Assembly: GCA_902772725.1 (NCBI GenBank)
Contig: CACYBS010000005.1
Location: 1 to 40,296, forward strand
From: Erysipelothrix rhusiopathiae
Lineage (GTDB): Bacteria; Bacillota_I; Bacilli_A; Erysipelotrichales; Erysipelotrichaceae
Reading direction: 5' to 3'
Length of the DNA stretch: 40,296 nt
The notes under the pieces are model-generated. The model was not told the origin of the DNA, made no database searches, and saw only the letters and a list, made by a program, of their open reading frames with translations. Shown one piece after another: positions 16,228 to 24,773 of the stretch. Position 1 is the first letter of the stretch. Each line of letters starts with the position of its first letter. Made by a program: the position numbers and the translations under genes.

Positions 16228-16598
16228 AAGTCCTCCCCTTCATCAATCATCAGCGTAAACATAAAATCCTGCTTATCTTCCCCATTCACAATGGCATATT
16301 TTACTTTCACTGAATGATTTTTTATACTTAACTGCGATGTCTCGCACTGTATGTCAATTCTTCCGAATTCGCTGTCAATATGACCCACTGTATGGGCATT
16401 TTCTTTTAGTATCAAAAAAACATGAATATCTGCAATGCTTTCAATGATTAATGCAGAATGATAAATTATCCATATGAAAGAATGTTCCTCATCTCCAAAT
16501 GTCAAAACTACTTTGTTTTGAGATGGCTGGGATGAGGCATATCCTTTATAAATCATATTTTGGTTGATTTGGTCATACAGTCGTATTCTGCAACTCAT
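16203..16598 (-). CDS. ywiB: DUF1934 (YwiB-like) beta-barrel protein
   Basis: This 131-aa protein fits the DUF1934 family, a lipocalin-like barrel of unknown function encoded next to argS in many Firmicutes. Supporting features are the C-terminal FTLMIDEGEDLCNLLILN, a pattern of alternating hydrophobic strands, and the gene order ywiB-argS-rpoE shared with B. subtilis. No Shine-Dalgarno sequence precedes the ATG; instead TATTAT lies 9 nt before it, so the leader may be only a few bases. The family call rests on context as much as on sequence. Confidence 0.75.
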   Translation of the reverse strand: MSCRIRLYDQINQNMIYKGYASSQPSQNKVVLTFGDEEHSFIWIIYHSALIIESIADIHVFLILKENAHTVGHIDSEFGRIDIQCETSQLSIKNHSVKVKYAIVNGEDKQDFMFTLMIDEGEDLCNLLILN

Positions 16599-16607
16599 AG
16601 CGAAGGC

Positions 16608-16636
16608 ATAATATCATAGATTTATATTTTTGCAAA
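16608..16636 (-). promoter_or_regulatory. Candidate promoter of ywiB-argS-rpoE
   Basis: TTTGCA (16636-16631) and TATTAT (16613-16608) are 17 bp apart on the minus strand. The -10 box ends 9 nt before the ywiB ATG, which predicts a very short leader. The 84-bp gap also contains an ATTTTC/GAAAAT inverted repeat near 16652-16669 without a T-run. Confidence 0.4.
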
Positions 16637-16682
16637 CAAAATTCACAACATTTTCAAGTGTGAAAATTCATTGGTTTAGACA

Positions 16683-17882
16683 TTAAATTTTTGCGAAATA
16701 AATTCTTTTACTGGTAATGTTCTTAATTTTTAATAATGCTTTTACGATTTCGCTTTTCTGTGAAATAGGAATTAATTCTTCTTTTCGATCCAAAATCCAA
16801 ATCGTTTCCTGATTTTCTTCATAAGGAAGATAGGCCGAAGACTGGCCGTATTCTTCATAATAATAATATTCTAAATCAAATCCGGCCTTTTGAAGCTGAT
16901 CCTTAATCATCTGCTCTTCATATTCTCTTGGATCTTCGATCCATCCAAAAAGGTGACGGTCCAGAATGCGCCCGGCAAAATCCTGGATCAATGAATCCCT
17001 ATGAAATAAAGCTTCCTGGAATCCATAGATCATGCGATTTTCATCCATCAATATAAATTCAGGAATGGATAAGCCGGTAAATATACATTCAAAGACTTGA
17101 ATCGGATCGGTTTGACGAATCTGGGCATATCGCTTAAAGAATAAGCGAATTAACAGTTCAAAAGAGGCTGCATCCGGATGTAGATATACCTGCCAATACA
17201 TATGATATCTGGCCATGATATAATCCTCGACACTGTGCATGCCGCTTTCTTTCATACATAACTTATCTTCCTTGACACGCATTGTTCTTAAAATACGCTC
17301 CAGATCAAATGTGCCGTAGCTGGTTCCTGTCTCATAGGCATCTCTTAATAAATAATCCATACGGTCCGCATCCAATTGTGAGCTGATCATTTGATTTAAT
17401 ACTTCTTTAGGATGTCTATGTTCAATAATTGCCACAATTCTTTCCGGAAGATTTTTATCCGCTTTCACAAGCGCTTTATGAACTTCTGTACCTGGATCCA
17501 ATATTAATGCGGTAGTCATCTTTTCATGATGGATATGGGATAAAGTTTCAAAAAAATGGGAATAAGGACCATGTCCGATATCATGTAAAAGAGCAGCACA
17601 CATTACTTGAATCTTTTCTCTTTCGGATAAATAATGATCAATTGATTCAATTTCAGTCACCATTCTTCGAACAATTTCATATACGCCTAAGGAATGTGAA
17701 AAGCGCGAATGTTCTGCCGTATGATACACCTGGAAGTTTCCTCCAAGTTGATGAATACGATGCAGTCTTTGAAATTCTCTGGCATTTAAACAGTCCCAAA
17801 TCACTTGATATTCAATATGAATATATCCGTGGATCGGATCTCTTAATACCTTTACTTCATCTGTTCTGTTAAACATTGCCAC
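16683..17882 (-). CDS. HD-domain phosphohydrolase (YwfO-like, putative dNTPase)
   Basis: This 399-aa protein has the HD superfamily metal-binding signature: HSLGVYEIVRRM (His), ALLHDIGHGPYSHFFE (His-Asp), and LDADRMDYLLRDAYETGTSYG with the later Asp. The N-terminus DEVKVLRDPIHGYIHIEYQVIWD is typical of the YwfO/EF1143 group, related to dNTP triphosphohydrolases. A deoxynucleotide-hydrolysing role fits the NUDIX gene next to it, but the substrate is not proven. The ATG has a GGAGG site and overlaps the end of the NUDIX gene by 31 bp, so the two are co-transcribed. Confidence 0.88.
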   Translation of the reverse strand: MAMFNRTDEVKVLRDPIHGYIHIEYQVIWDCLNAREFQRLHRIHQLGGNFQVYHTAEHSRFSHSLGVYEIVRRMVTEIESIDHYLSEREKIQVMCAALLHDIGHGPYSHFFETLSHIHHEKMTTALILDPGTEVHKALVKADKNLPERIVAIIEHRHPKEVLNQMISSQLDADRMDYLLRDAYETGTSYGTFDLERILRTMRVKEDKLCMKESGMHSVEDYIMARYHMYWQVYLHPDAASFELLIRLFFKRYAQIRQTDPIQVFECIFTGLSIPEFILMDENRMIYGFQEALFHRDSLIQDFAGRILDRHLFGWIEDPREYEEQMIKDQLQKAGFDLEYYYYEEYGQSSAYLPYEENQETIWILDRKEELIPISQKSEIVKALLKIKNITSKRIYFAKI

Positions 17883-18256
17883 TCCTCCTTTAAGGCAAGA
17901 ACCAATTGCCTGTCTGCTTCAAAAAAATCATAATCATAAATATGATCCGGAGTTGTCCAGACATATTGGGAATGTACATTTAAAATAGTTGGCTTTTGAT
18001 CACAGGTGCATGTAAAACATGTCAATAATATCTTCTGTCCATCCTGAAAATCTTCGGATTGACGGAAATATTTCACATTTTTTAAATCAATACAGCACTC
18101 TTCCTTCCACTCTCGGATCAAGGCTTCTTCTCTTGTTTCGCCGGCTTCTACCTTACCGCCGGGAAATTCAAACTTGCCTTTGGCAGAGCCGTATTTTCTT
18201 TGGGCAATCATAATCTGCCCATCCTTGATCAAGGCTCCGCATACTACATCAAGCAT
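17852..18256 (-). CDS. NUDIX hydrolase (MutT / 8-oxo-dGTPase-like)
   Basis: This small (134-aa) pyrophosphohydrolase probably removes oxidised or otherwise damaged nucleotides. The NUDIX box reads GGKVEAGETREEALIREWKEEC, with the REWKEEC core; the last position of the box, usually Gly, is Cys here (EECC). The N-terminus LDVVCGALIKDGQIMIAQRK is typical of MutT-like proteins. GGAGG lies a few bases before the ATG. It overlaps rqcP by 8 bp and the HD phosphohydrolase by 31 bp, so all three belong to the pth-mfd operon. Confidence 0.88.
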   Translation of the reverse strand: MLDVVCGALIKDGQIMIAQRKYGSAKGKFEFPGGKVEAGETREEALIREWKEECCIDLKNVKYFRQSEDFQDGQKILLTCFTCTCDQKPTILNVHSQYVWTTPDHIYDYDFFEADRQLVLALKEEWQCLTEQMK

Positions 18257-18518
18257 CTTCTTCCTCCAGTTTTTCTTCTTTTATAATTTCAAAAAGAAGC
18301 TGTGCATTCTGTTTGGATACCTGTTTTTGAATATCCAGTACTCTGACTTCAAGAAGCCTGTATCCAAAACGAATTTCAATAGTATCACCGACTTCTATTT
18401 CCGTGCTGGGCTTGGCAACACGCCCATTTACCTTAATTCTTTGTTGGAGAGCCAATTCCTTGGCTGCTTCTCTTCGTTTCAAAATACGAGATGTTTTTAA
18501 ATATTTATCAAGTCTCAT
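18249..18518 (-). CDS. rqcP: S4-domain RNA-binding protein RqcP
   Basis: This 89-aa protein consists essentially of an S4 domain (MRLDKYLKTSRILKRREAAKE, KVNGRVAKPSTEIEVGD, YRLLEVRVLDI). In B. subtilis the equivalent gene, yabO/rqcP, lies in the same pth-mfd region and acts with RqcH in adding C-terminal alanine tails to stalled nascent chains on 50S subunits. The start has AGGAGA upstream and overlaps the mfd stop by 4 bp. Related HslR/Hsp15 proteins are the alternative, but size and context favour RqcP. Confidence 0.9.
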   Translation of the reverse strand: MRLDKYLKTSRILKRREAAKELALQQRIKVNGRVAKPSTEIEVGDTIEIRFGYRLLEVRVLDIQKQVSKQNAQLLFEIIKEEKLEEEDA

Positions 18519-21500
18519 AAAAATTTCTCCTGTAATACATCTACTACTTTTACTAACAGGTCTTCATATTTTTTATTCTGTTTCGGAATTGTGATCGTGA
18601 TTTTTCCTTTATTTAACTTCAAAAGAATCATCCGGGATATTTTGGTAATCTCATTAAATAATTTTTCACCGTTACAGCTTTGCGAGAACGCAGGACTCAT
18701 TTCGATGATAATTTGATTCATCGTTTCATGAATGTCATATACTTCCTCTTTATTGGCAAAAATATCCACTTTCCTTTGATTAAATAACTGCTGTATCGGA
18801 AGCGGGATTCTTCCGAATAAATCCTCAACCCGGTTTTTATACTTCGTTATATCTTCTTCGGAATTTAATGATTTAATTTCCTGATAGAGAGCTAATTTAT
18901 CACCATCGTTGTCCGTAAATTTCGCCGGAATATAACCGCTCATGGAAACAGCTGCCTTCTTTTCTTCTTTCTTTTCCGGAACCGCTTCCCCTTTCTTGCG
19001 GGCAATAGCCTCACTTAAAAGATCGAGATACATATCAAGACCAACCTGATCAATAAATCCGGACTGCTGAGGGCCTAATAAATCACCGGCACCGCGAATG
19101 GTTAAATCACGCATGGCAATTTTATATCCGCTTCCTAACTGCGTAAATTCTTTAATAGATTTTAATCGCTTTTCGGCAGCTTCGGTTAATTCTTTATTCG
19201 GTTCAATCATCAGATAACAGTATCCGATACGATTACGCCGTCCGACACGTCCGCGAATCTGATATAACTGAGATAAGCCGAAATGATCGGCATCTTCAAT
19301 AATCATCGTATTCGCATTGGCGATATCCAATCCGATTTCAATGATCGTCGTACAAACTAAAATTTGATATTTACCTTCGGCAAATGCCAGCATCGTATCT
19401 TCTACTTCTTCTTTGGACATCCTTCCGTGCGCTACCGCAACACTCGCATTCGGAAAATCTTTGGCAAGCTTGGACGCAACCGAATAGATATTTGCGATTT
19501 TATTGTATAAGTAGAATACCTGTCCGTTTCTTCCAAGTTCCCTTTCAATCACATCATTAATGATGTTGCCGCGTCTTTCCATAACATATGTCTGGATAGG
19601 ATGGCGCTGGGCAGGGGGTGTATTTAATTGAGATATCGTTCGTATTCCGATCAAAGACATCTGCAGTGTTCTGGGAATCGGTGTAGCACTTAATGACAAT
19701 ACATCAATTTTATTGGATAATTCCTTGATTCTTTCTTTATGTTCCACACCAAAACGATGTTCTTCATCAATAATCAAAAATCCCAGATCCTTATATTTAA
19801 ATGTCTTATTCAATAACTTATGCGTTCCGATAATGATATCAATTTTACCTTCTTCCAGCCTTTTTTTGATCTCTTTAATTTTTTTATCCGGTACAAATCG
19901 ATTCACAAGTTCAACGTTGGCACCGGTATATTCAAATCGATCCGATACCGTTTTATAGTGCTGCATCGATAAAATTGTGGTAGGACATAAGAAAGCTACC
20001 TGTTTACCGGCTGACAATGCCTTAAAGGCACAGCGCATCGCAACCTCGGTCTTTCCAAAACCGACATCCCCGCATAAAAGATGATCCATCGGTTTCGGTT
20101 TTTCCATTTCATCTTTAATTTCCCGGGTCGCCTTGATTTGGTCAGGCGTCGGTTCAAATTCACATGCTTCATCAAATTCGATTTGAAGAGCATCATCTTC
20201 AGGAAACGCAAAGCCGATATCTTCATTTCTAACGGCATAAAGATCAATCAATCTCTCAGCAATCTCTTCTACTTTCTGACTTACCTTTTCCTTGGTCTTC
20301 TGCCATGCGTTGGTACCGATTTTTGAAAGCTTGACCCCGGCACCTTCTTTAGAAATATATTTACGGATTCTCTGGAATTGAGATAAAGGAATAAATACGG
20401 AATCGTTTCCGCTGTATGCGACATGCAGATAATCCATCATTTTTCCATTATTATTTCTTGTGACGATGCCTAAATACTGCCCGATACCGTACTTAACATG
20501 CACAATATAGTCATTTTTCTCCAATTCCATGACGTTTTCAATAATCTGGGCATCTTTAAACTGCTTATGATAACGAACCGATTCTACCGCTTTCGTAAAT
20601 AATTCCTTATCGGTGTAAACCGCTATATCCTTATATACAAAGCCTTCGTAGAAATCCGCATCGATATATGTAAAGTCAGGTAAATTTCGATAAGAAAGAA
20701 CTTCATTTACTTTCTTTTTCTGTTCTGAATGTAAGGCGAGATAGATCTTTTCTCCACTCATCACTTCCAATTGATTCAACAAAGGAAGACGTGCTTTTTC
20801 CAATGGATAAATATCCGACATCACCGGATGTTCCATATCTAAAAATTGATGAAAATTAATACATTTCGTTTTCTTTTTCATCACATTTAAATCGTTGTAG
20901 ATGATATAGCGCGGCAAAGCCATATGATCCTGCACTTTTTCCTGAATAAAGGAAATATTTTCCTCTGTAATTTTCTTATACTGCCTTTCAATTTCTTCGA
21001 TAGGAGAAAAGATCACAATTCCATCGACATAATCAACGATCGATTCTCCTTTACAATAGGAAAAATAGCTGTACAAATGAGGTTGACCATCATAATTATC
21101 AAGCGCTCTTAGATCTGCTTCTACATAATCCGTTAATAATTCGGCTTCTTCTTCGCGTAATTTCGATACTTCTTTTTCTAAGCTTTTGGATACTTCTTCC
21201 TTAATTTTTTCGATTTGTGCATCCGTAAACAATAAATCCGTAACCGGAGCAATATCAATTGAATCAATTGTCTTGATCGTTCTTTGTGTAGTCTCATCGA
21301 AAAAGCGGATGGATTCTATTTCCGTATCAAAAAATTCAATTCGCACAGGATGTTCATATTCTAAAGAATAAATATCGACGATGCCTCCACGGCTGGCAAA
21401 GGTTCCCGGACGATCTACATAATTGATGCGGGAATATCCCATACGGTTCAACTGTTTTCGAAGTTTCTCCATTCCGAATTCATCATCTACTTCTAAATGG

Positions 21501-21901
21501 AGACAATATTCTTTAAATAGTTCTTTATCCGGTAAATAACGGATAAAGGATGCCAGATTACAAATGATCAATCTTGGCTTTTCATCTTTGACAAGCTGCG
21601 TCAAAGAATAAATAAATTCGTTTTTATCTTCCGGGGAATAAGCCAGGGACTGCACTCTTAAACTTTCTTCCATGACAAAAAGCAGCACATCATCAACTAA
21701 TCCGGCTAATCGTTGATATAGTTGCTGCGCTTGATAGCGATTCCTTTTTACAATAATTCTGGTTTTGTGATCTATTTCAAAAGCGGAAGCTAAACATAAG
21801 GCCTCCTCCATATCAAATAGATTTCCCACCCTGTTGGTGTTGTTTAATATTTGCTGGACAACACTGTTTTCAGAAATTCGACTTAAAATTTCATGTTTCA
21901 A
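18515..21901 (-). CDS. mfd: Transcription-repair coupling factor
   Basis: Mfd removes RNA polymerase stalled at lesions and recruits UvrA. The order is a UvrB-homology region (residues 1 to about 340), an RNA polymerase interaction domain starting at about 445 (ELEKNDYIVHVKYGIGQYLGI), and a helicase with Walker A LCGDVGFGKTEVAMRCAF near 625, Walker B IIDEEHRFGVEHKE, SATPIPRTLQMSL and QIRGRVGRRNRIGYCYL. A C-terminal TRCF domain follows. Length 1128 aa is slightly short but complete. The start is a TTG at 21901 with an AGGTG site a few bases upstream; no better ATG exists near the expected N-terminus. It follows pth by 14 bp. Confidence 0.97.
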   Translation of the reverse strand: MKHEILSRISENSVVQQILNNTNRVGNLFDMEEALCLASAFEIDHKTRIIVKRNRYQAQQLYQRLAGLVDDVLLFVMEESLRVQSLAYSPEDKNEFIYSLTQLVKDEKPRLIICNLASFIRYLPDKELFKEYCLHLEVDDEFGMEKLRKQLNRMGYSRINYVDRPGTFASRGGIVDIYSLEYEHPVRIEFFDTEIESIRFFDETTQRTIKTIDSIDIAPVTDLLFTDAQIEKIKEEVSKSLEKEVSKLREEEAELLTDYVEADLRALDNYDGQPHLYSYFSYCKGESIVDYVDGIVIFSPIEEIERQYKKITEENISFIQEKVQDHMALPRYIIYNDLNVMKKKTKCINFHQFLDMEHPVMSDIYPLEKARLPLLNQLEVMSGEKIYLALHSEQKKKVNEVLSYRNLPDFTYIDADFYEGFVYKDIAVYTDKELFTKAVESVRYHKQFKDAQIIENVMELEKNDYIVHVKYGIGQYLGIVTRNNNGKMMDYLHVAYSGNDSVFIPLSQFQRIRKYISKEGAGVKLSKIGTNAWQKTKEKVSQKVEEIAERLIDLYAVRNEDIGFAFPEDDALQIEFDEACEFEPTPDQIKATREIKDEMEKPKPMDHLLCGDVGFGKTEVAMRCAFKALSAGKQVAFLCPTTILSMQHYKTVSDRFEYTGANVELVNRFVPDKKIKEIKKRLEEGKIDIIIGTHKLLNKTFKYKDLGFLIIDEEHRFGVEHKERIKELSNKIDVLSLSATPIPRTLQMSLIGIRTISQLNTPPAQRHPIQTYVMERRGNIINDVIERELGRNGQVFYLYNKIANIYSVASKLAKDFPNASVAVAHGRMSKEEVEDTMLAFAEGKYQILVCTTIIEIGLDIANANTMIIEDADHFGLSQLYQIRGRVGRRNRIGYCYLMIEPNKELTEAAEKRLKSIKEFTQLGSGYKIAMRDLTIRGAGDLLGPQQSGFIDQVGLDMYLDLLSEAIARKKGEAVPEKKEEKKAAVSMSGYIPAKFTDNDGDKLALYQEIKSLNSEEDITKYKNRVEDLFGRIPLPIQQLFNQRKVDIFANKEEVYDIHETMNQIIIEMSPAFSQSCNGEKLFNEITKISRMILLKLNKGKITITIPKQNKKYEDLLVKVVDVLQEKFL

Positions 21902-21915
21902 ACAATCACCTGCTT

Positions 21916-22476
21916 TTATTTTTTATTGTATCGATTCATGGAAGCGGAAAAAGGATTAGTGATAGAAAATTTGGCAGCAGCGGCTGCATTTTCAATCGCT
22001 TTATTCAATTCTTCCATTTCCTCATCTTTGAATTTGGATAACACCCAGTCGATCATATCGATTTGCGGATCTTTTCCGATTCCAACCCTTATTCTTGAAA
22101 ATTTCTGGGTAAACACACATTGAATGATACTTTTCATTCCGTTGTGTCCCCCGGCACTTCCTTTTTCTCTGAGTCGTATCCTTCCGACAGGAAGGTCTAC
22201 ATCATCATAAATAATAATGAGATCTTCCGGGGAAGCTTTATAAAAATCCATGCACTGCCGAATCGCAAACCCGCTGTTATTCATATACGTTAATGGCTTT
22301 AATAAAATCACATCTTCTTCCTTAACTTTTGTCTTTACAAAGGAAGCAGAAAACTTTTCCTGCGTAAATGATACCTTTAATTCTTCCGCAAGCTTATCAA
22401 TAACCATAAATCCCGCGTTATGACGGGTCTTTTCATATTTGAGACCCGGATTGCCCAACCCTGCAATAATTTTCAT
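21916..22476 (-). CDS. pth: Peptidyl-tRNA hydrolase
   Basis: This enzyme releases peptides from peptidyl-tRNAs dropped by ribosomes. The 186-aa protein starts MKIIAGLGNPGLKYEKTRHN, which contains the catalytic His (residue 19); YMNNSGFAI, IYDDVDLPVGRIRLREKGS and AGGHNGMKSI are the family's other signatures. An AAGGGGA site precedes the ATG. A terminator lies just upstream after jag, so the pth-mfd-rqcP-NUDIX-HD operon begins here or is read through from jag; no clear promoter is recognised in the 50-bp gap. Confidence 0.97.
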   Translation of the reverse strand: MKIIAGLGNPGLKYEKTRHNAGFMVIDKLAEELKVSFTQEKFSASFVKTKVKEEDVILLKPLTYMNNSGFAIRQCMDFYKASPEDLIIIYDDVDLPVGRIRLREKGSAGGHNGMKSIIQCVFTQKFSRIRVGIGKDPQIDMIDWVLSKFKDEEMEELNKAIENAAAAAKFSITNPFSASMNRYNKK

Positions 22477-22504
22477 GATTCGACTTCCCCTTTCCGTATT
22501 GATG

Positions 22505-22528
22505 AAAAAAACGGGAACGATCCCGTTT
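22505..22528 (-). terminator. Intrinsic terminator after jag
   Basis: ACGGGA (22511-22516) pairs with TCCCGT (22521-22526), and two flanking A-T pairs extend the stem. On the minus strand the hairpin runs into a stretch of T (complement of the A-run 22505-22510). The jag stop codon (22527-22529) abuts the stem. Confidence 0.9.
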
Positions 22529-23147
22529 ATTCTTTTCCCGGTGAATATAAGATGTGAAGACGTCTGCCTTCTCCTTCACCTTCACTTTTTGTGGTGATAT
22601 CCGACATATTGGATAATGCGTTATGAATAGCCTTACGCTCATCTGCCGGCATCGGATCTAATACAGCATCTACTTTCGTTCTGCGTACATCCTTTGCGAC
22701 ACGTACTGCCATTCTTGTGATTTTTTCATAACGGTCCTTCTTATAACCATTTACATCAATTAAAACACCTACGCGCTTTTTAAATTGTGCACTGACAGCT
22801 GCCTTCACAAGACGATTGAAGGACTGTAATGATTTACCGCCTTTACCGATAATGATGGCATTATTGGAAGTATCTACCGTTACACGATAGAATCCATTGT
22901 CGTTTTCAATTTCTACATGACCATCTAAATTGGCATCATCAAAATATGTTTGAATATAATCTACGATAAATGATTCAACATCTTTCTCGCAATATGCCTC
23001 AATCTCAACTGATTTACCCATTCCTAAGAATCCTGCTTTTTCTTCAGTGATTGTGTAATGGATCTCATCTGCAGTAACACCCTTATCCGCAGCTGCTTTT
23101 CCTAAAGCATCCTCCAGAGTTTTTCCGATATATTTTTTAAATTCCAT
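22527..23147 (-). CDS. jag: Jag / KhpB RNA-binding protein
   Basis: This single-stranded nucleic-acid-binding protein, encoded next to yidC in most Firmicutes, is the KhpB partner of KhpA in RNA regulation of cell division and envelope synthesis. Residues 1-50 are the Jag-N domain (EFKKYIGKTLEDALGKAAAD), about 75-135 the KH domain (IIIGKGGKSLQSFNRLV), and about 140-206 the R3H domain (RTKVDAVLDPMPADERKAIHNAL). Length (206 aa) is typical of the form without a long linker. The ribosome binding site is weak (AGGGA, 5 nt from ATG). It lies 9 bp after yidC. Confidence 0.95.
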   Translation of the reverse strand: MEFKKYIGKTLEDALGKAAADKGVTADEIHYTITEEKAGFLGMGKSVEIEAYCEKDVESFIVDYIQTYFDDANLDGHVEIENDNGFYRVTVDTSNNAIIIGKGGKSLQSFNRLVKAAVSAQFKKRVGVLIDVNGYKKDRYEKITRMAVRVAKDVRRTKVDAVLDPMPADERKAIHNALSNMSDITTKSEGEGEGRRLHILYSPGKE

Positions 23148-23156
23148 ATTTATTCC

Positions 23157-24152
23157 CTATTTTTCTTCTTTTTTCATCATGTTATGAATGACGATTGATT
23201 TAATCAAGTTGATTAGTGAAGACACAAGCCAATAGAAAGACATCGCAATCGGCCATGACAGATATAAGAAAGAAATCATACCTGTTGAAAATAACATGGT
23301 CATAACCATTGAATTCTGTGTGCTTCCACCGGATGATTTATAGTCTTTGCGCTTTTCATGAGAATGTTTACGCTCCCACCAGTTCATAAACTGCGGAGCT
23401 AACATAGACAAGAAAGACAGAATAACCATGGAAATATAAATTACCATATACGGAACATTTCCTGTCGCAAAACCACTTGCCGGTGTTCCATCGAATTTGA
23501 TTCCCATAAAGTTACCGGTGAGCACTGCAGCCGAGCGCATCGTTGCATAATACATACCCATCATAATCGGTAACTGTAAGAACATAACCGCAATGGAACC
23601 AAACGGATGAATATCATATTTCTTATAGAGCGCCTGTGTCTCGTTATACATTTTCATACGGGACTGATCATCGTCTCTACCGGAATATTTATCCTGGATC
23701 TTTTGAAGTTCAGGCTGAATTTCCTGCATCTTCTGTGAACCCATCTGTGATTTTCTCGTAATTAAGAATACCAGTGTCTGAATTAAAATAGTTGTGATGA
23801 TGATACCCCATCCGGCATCTGTCATAGCGGAGATTTTATTAATCAATTGAGCTAACGGCCATACAATTAATCCTTCAAACCATCCGTTTTTCCAGGCAGA
23901 ACCGTAAGATGTAGCTTTGATTTCAATTAAATCATCATCTTTTAATTTCGCGTATTCTTTCTTTAATTCTTCATCCTCGATATCCGTTGTATTTACTTTG
24001 GACTTTTCAATTTTGAAATCTTCTGCAGCAATAATTGAAGTGACCTTTGTCTTTCCATCTGATCCTTTTGGATTAGAACATGCAGTACATGTTAATAATA
24101 CAAAAAGGCAGACAAGAATGATCTTTGATTTCTCCTTAAAAAAACTAATCAT
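23157..24152 (-). CDS. yidC: Membrane protein insertase YidC/SpoIIIJ
   Basis: YidC inserts membrane proteins alone or with SecYEG. The N-terminus is a lipoprotein signal (KIILVCLFVLLTCTACSNPKG) with a cleavage Cys at residue 25, or possibly 22. A hydrophilic acidic segment rich in Lys, Glu and Asp (about 35-80) follows. Five membrane segments begin near residue 95, with the conserved Arg in LITRKSQMGSQKMQE and the amphipathic loop IQPELQKIQDKYSG. The C-terminal tail is short and basic. Length 331 aa is somewhat long because of the acidic segment. It overlaps rnpA by 8 bp, and its ribosome binding site is AGAGGG. Confidence 0.95.
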   Translation of the reverse strand: MISFFKEKSKIILVCLFVLLTCTACSNPKGSDGKTKVTSIIAAEDFKIEKSKVNTTDIEDEELKKEYAKLKDDDLIEIKATSYGSAWKNGWFEGLIVWPLAQLINKISAMTDAGWGIIITTILIQTLVFLITRKSQMGSQKMQEIQPELQKIQDKYSGRDDDQSRMKMYNETQALYKKYDIHPFGSIAVMFLQLPIMMGMYYATMRSAAVLTGNFMGIKFDGTPASGFATGNVPYMVIYISMVILSFLSMLAPQFMNWWERKHSHEKRKDYKSSGGSTQNSMVMTMLFSTGMISFLYLSWPIAMSFYWLVSSLINLIKSIVIHNMMKKEEK

Positions 24153-24510
24153 TTTTAACCCTCTTATCTTCCTGTTTACGGAATTTATATTCCATCCTTC
24201 TCTTGCAGTCTGCTAATTCCTTTAAATTTTCGTTATATGTATGTCTATGGTATAAAGGACGTACAATCACAATGGTATCGTATTCCTCTTCAAAAGTATA
24301 AAGAGAATCAATCATACTGCGTATTTGACGCTTCACTTTATTTCTTTGAACCGCGTTTCCTATCTTCTTTCCGACGCTGATTCCCACTCTTGCCTTCTCT
24401 TTACTTCTGGCTACAAAATAACAGACATAAGATTCCGATTTCACAAAATTCCTTTTTTGTATGATAGAAGAAAACTCATAATTCTTACAAACTCTAACTT
24501 CTTTTTTCAT
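24145..24510 (-). CDS. rnpA: Ribonuclease P protein component
   Basis: This is the protein subunit of RNase P, which trims tRNA 5' ends together with the RnpB RNA (not in this window). The RNR signature is AVQRNKVKRQIRSMI, preceded by ARVGISVGKKIGN. Length is 121 aa. GGGGG lies 5 nt before the ATG. It follows rpmH by 46 bp, across a hairpin with a T-run that should reduce read-through, so less rnpA than rpmH message is expected. Confidence 0.96.
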   Translation of the reverse strand: MKKEVRVCKNYEFSSIIQKRNFVKSESYVCYFVARSKEKARVGISVGKKIGNAVQRNKVKRQIRSMIDSLYTFEEEYDTIVIVRPLYHRHTYNENLKELADCKRRMEYKFRKQEDKRVKND

Positions 24511-24530
24511 GAAATTCCCCCTATCAATAC

Positions 24531-24556
24531 AAAAAAATCACCAGTTGCGGTGATTT
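24531..24556 (-). terminator. Terminator / attenuator between rpmH and rnpA
   Basis: AAATCACC (24535-24542) and GGTGATTT (24549-24556) form an 8-bp stem with a 6-nt loop, followed on the minus strand by a run of T (complement of 24531-24537). It lies directly after the rpmH stop codon. Because rnpA has no separate promoter visible, it probably acts as a partial terminator. Confidence 0.88.
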
Positions 24557-24691
24557 CTATGCAGATAAAACCTTTCTGCCCTTAGCTCTTCTTCTAGAGA
24601 GAACTTTACGGCCACCAGCAGTTGCCATACGAGCACGGAAACCATGAGTTTTCTGATGTTTTCTCTTACTTGGCTGATATGTTCTTTTCAT
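24557..24691 (-). CDS. rpmH: 50S ribosomal protein L34
   Basis: This 44-aa ribosomal protein reads [17 protein letters not shown], then [23 protein letters not shown] within the same frame, an exact fit to bacterial L34. It is short enough to be easily missed. A GAGGGGTG ribosome binding site precedes the ATG by 7 nt. A strong promoter sits 50-80 bp upstream. As in most Firmicutes it lies near dnaA in the opposite orientation, but here a FemAB-type gene separates them. Confidence 0.98.
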   Translation of the reverse strand: MKRTYQPSKRKHQKTHGFRARMATAGGRKVLSRRRAKGRKVLSA

Positions 24692-24741
24692 ATGTTCGCA
24701 CCCCTCAGTCTTTCCTTATTTTCAAATAAGATTGCTTGTGT

Positions 24742-24770
24742 ATTATAACAACACTTGAATTTTTCGTCAA
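24742..24770 (-). promoter_or_regulatory. Strong promoter of rpmH-rnpA-yidC-jag
   Basis: TTGACG (24770-24765), a 17-bp spacer and TATAAT (24747-24742) with a TGT extension read on the minus strand. This is the best sigma-A-type promoter in the window, fitting a highly expressed ribosomal protein gene. The -35 box lies 3 bp after the stop codon of the FemAB-type gene. Confidence 0.85.
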
Positions 24771-24773
24771 TAA

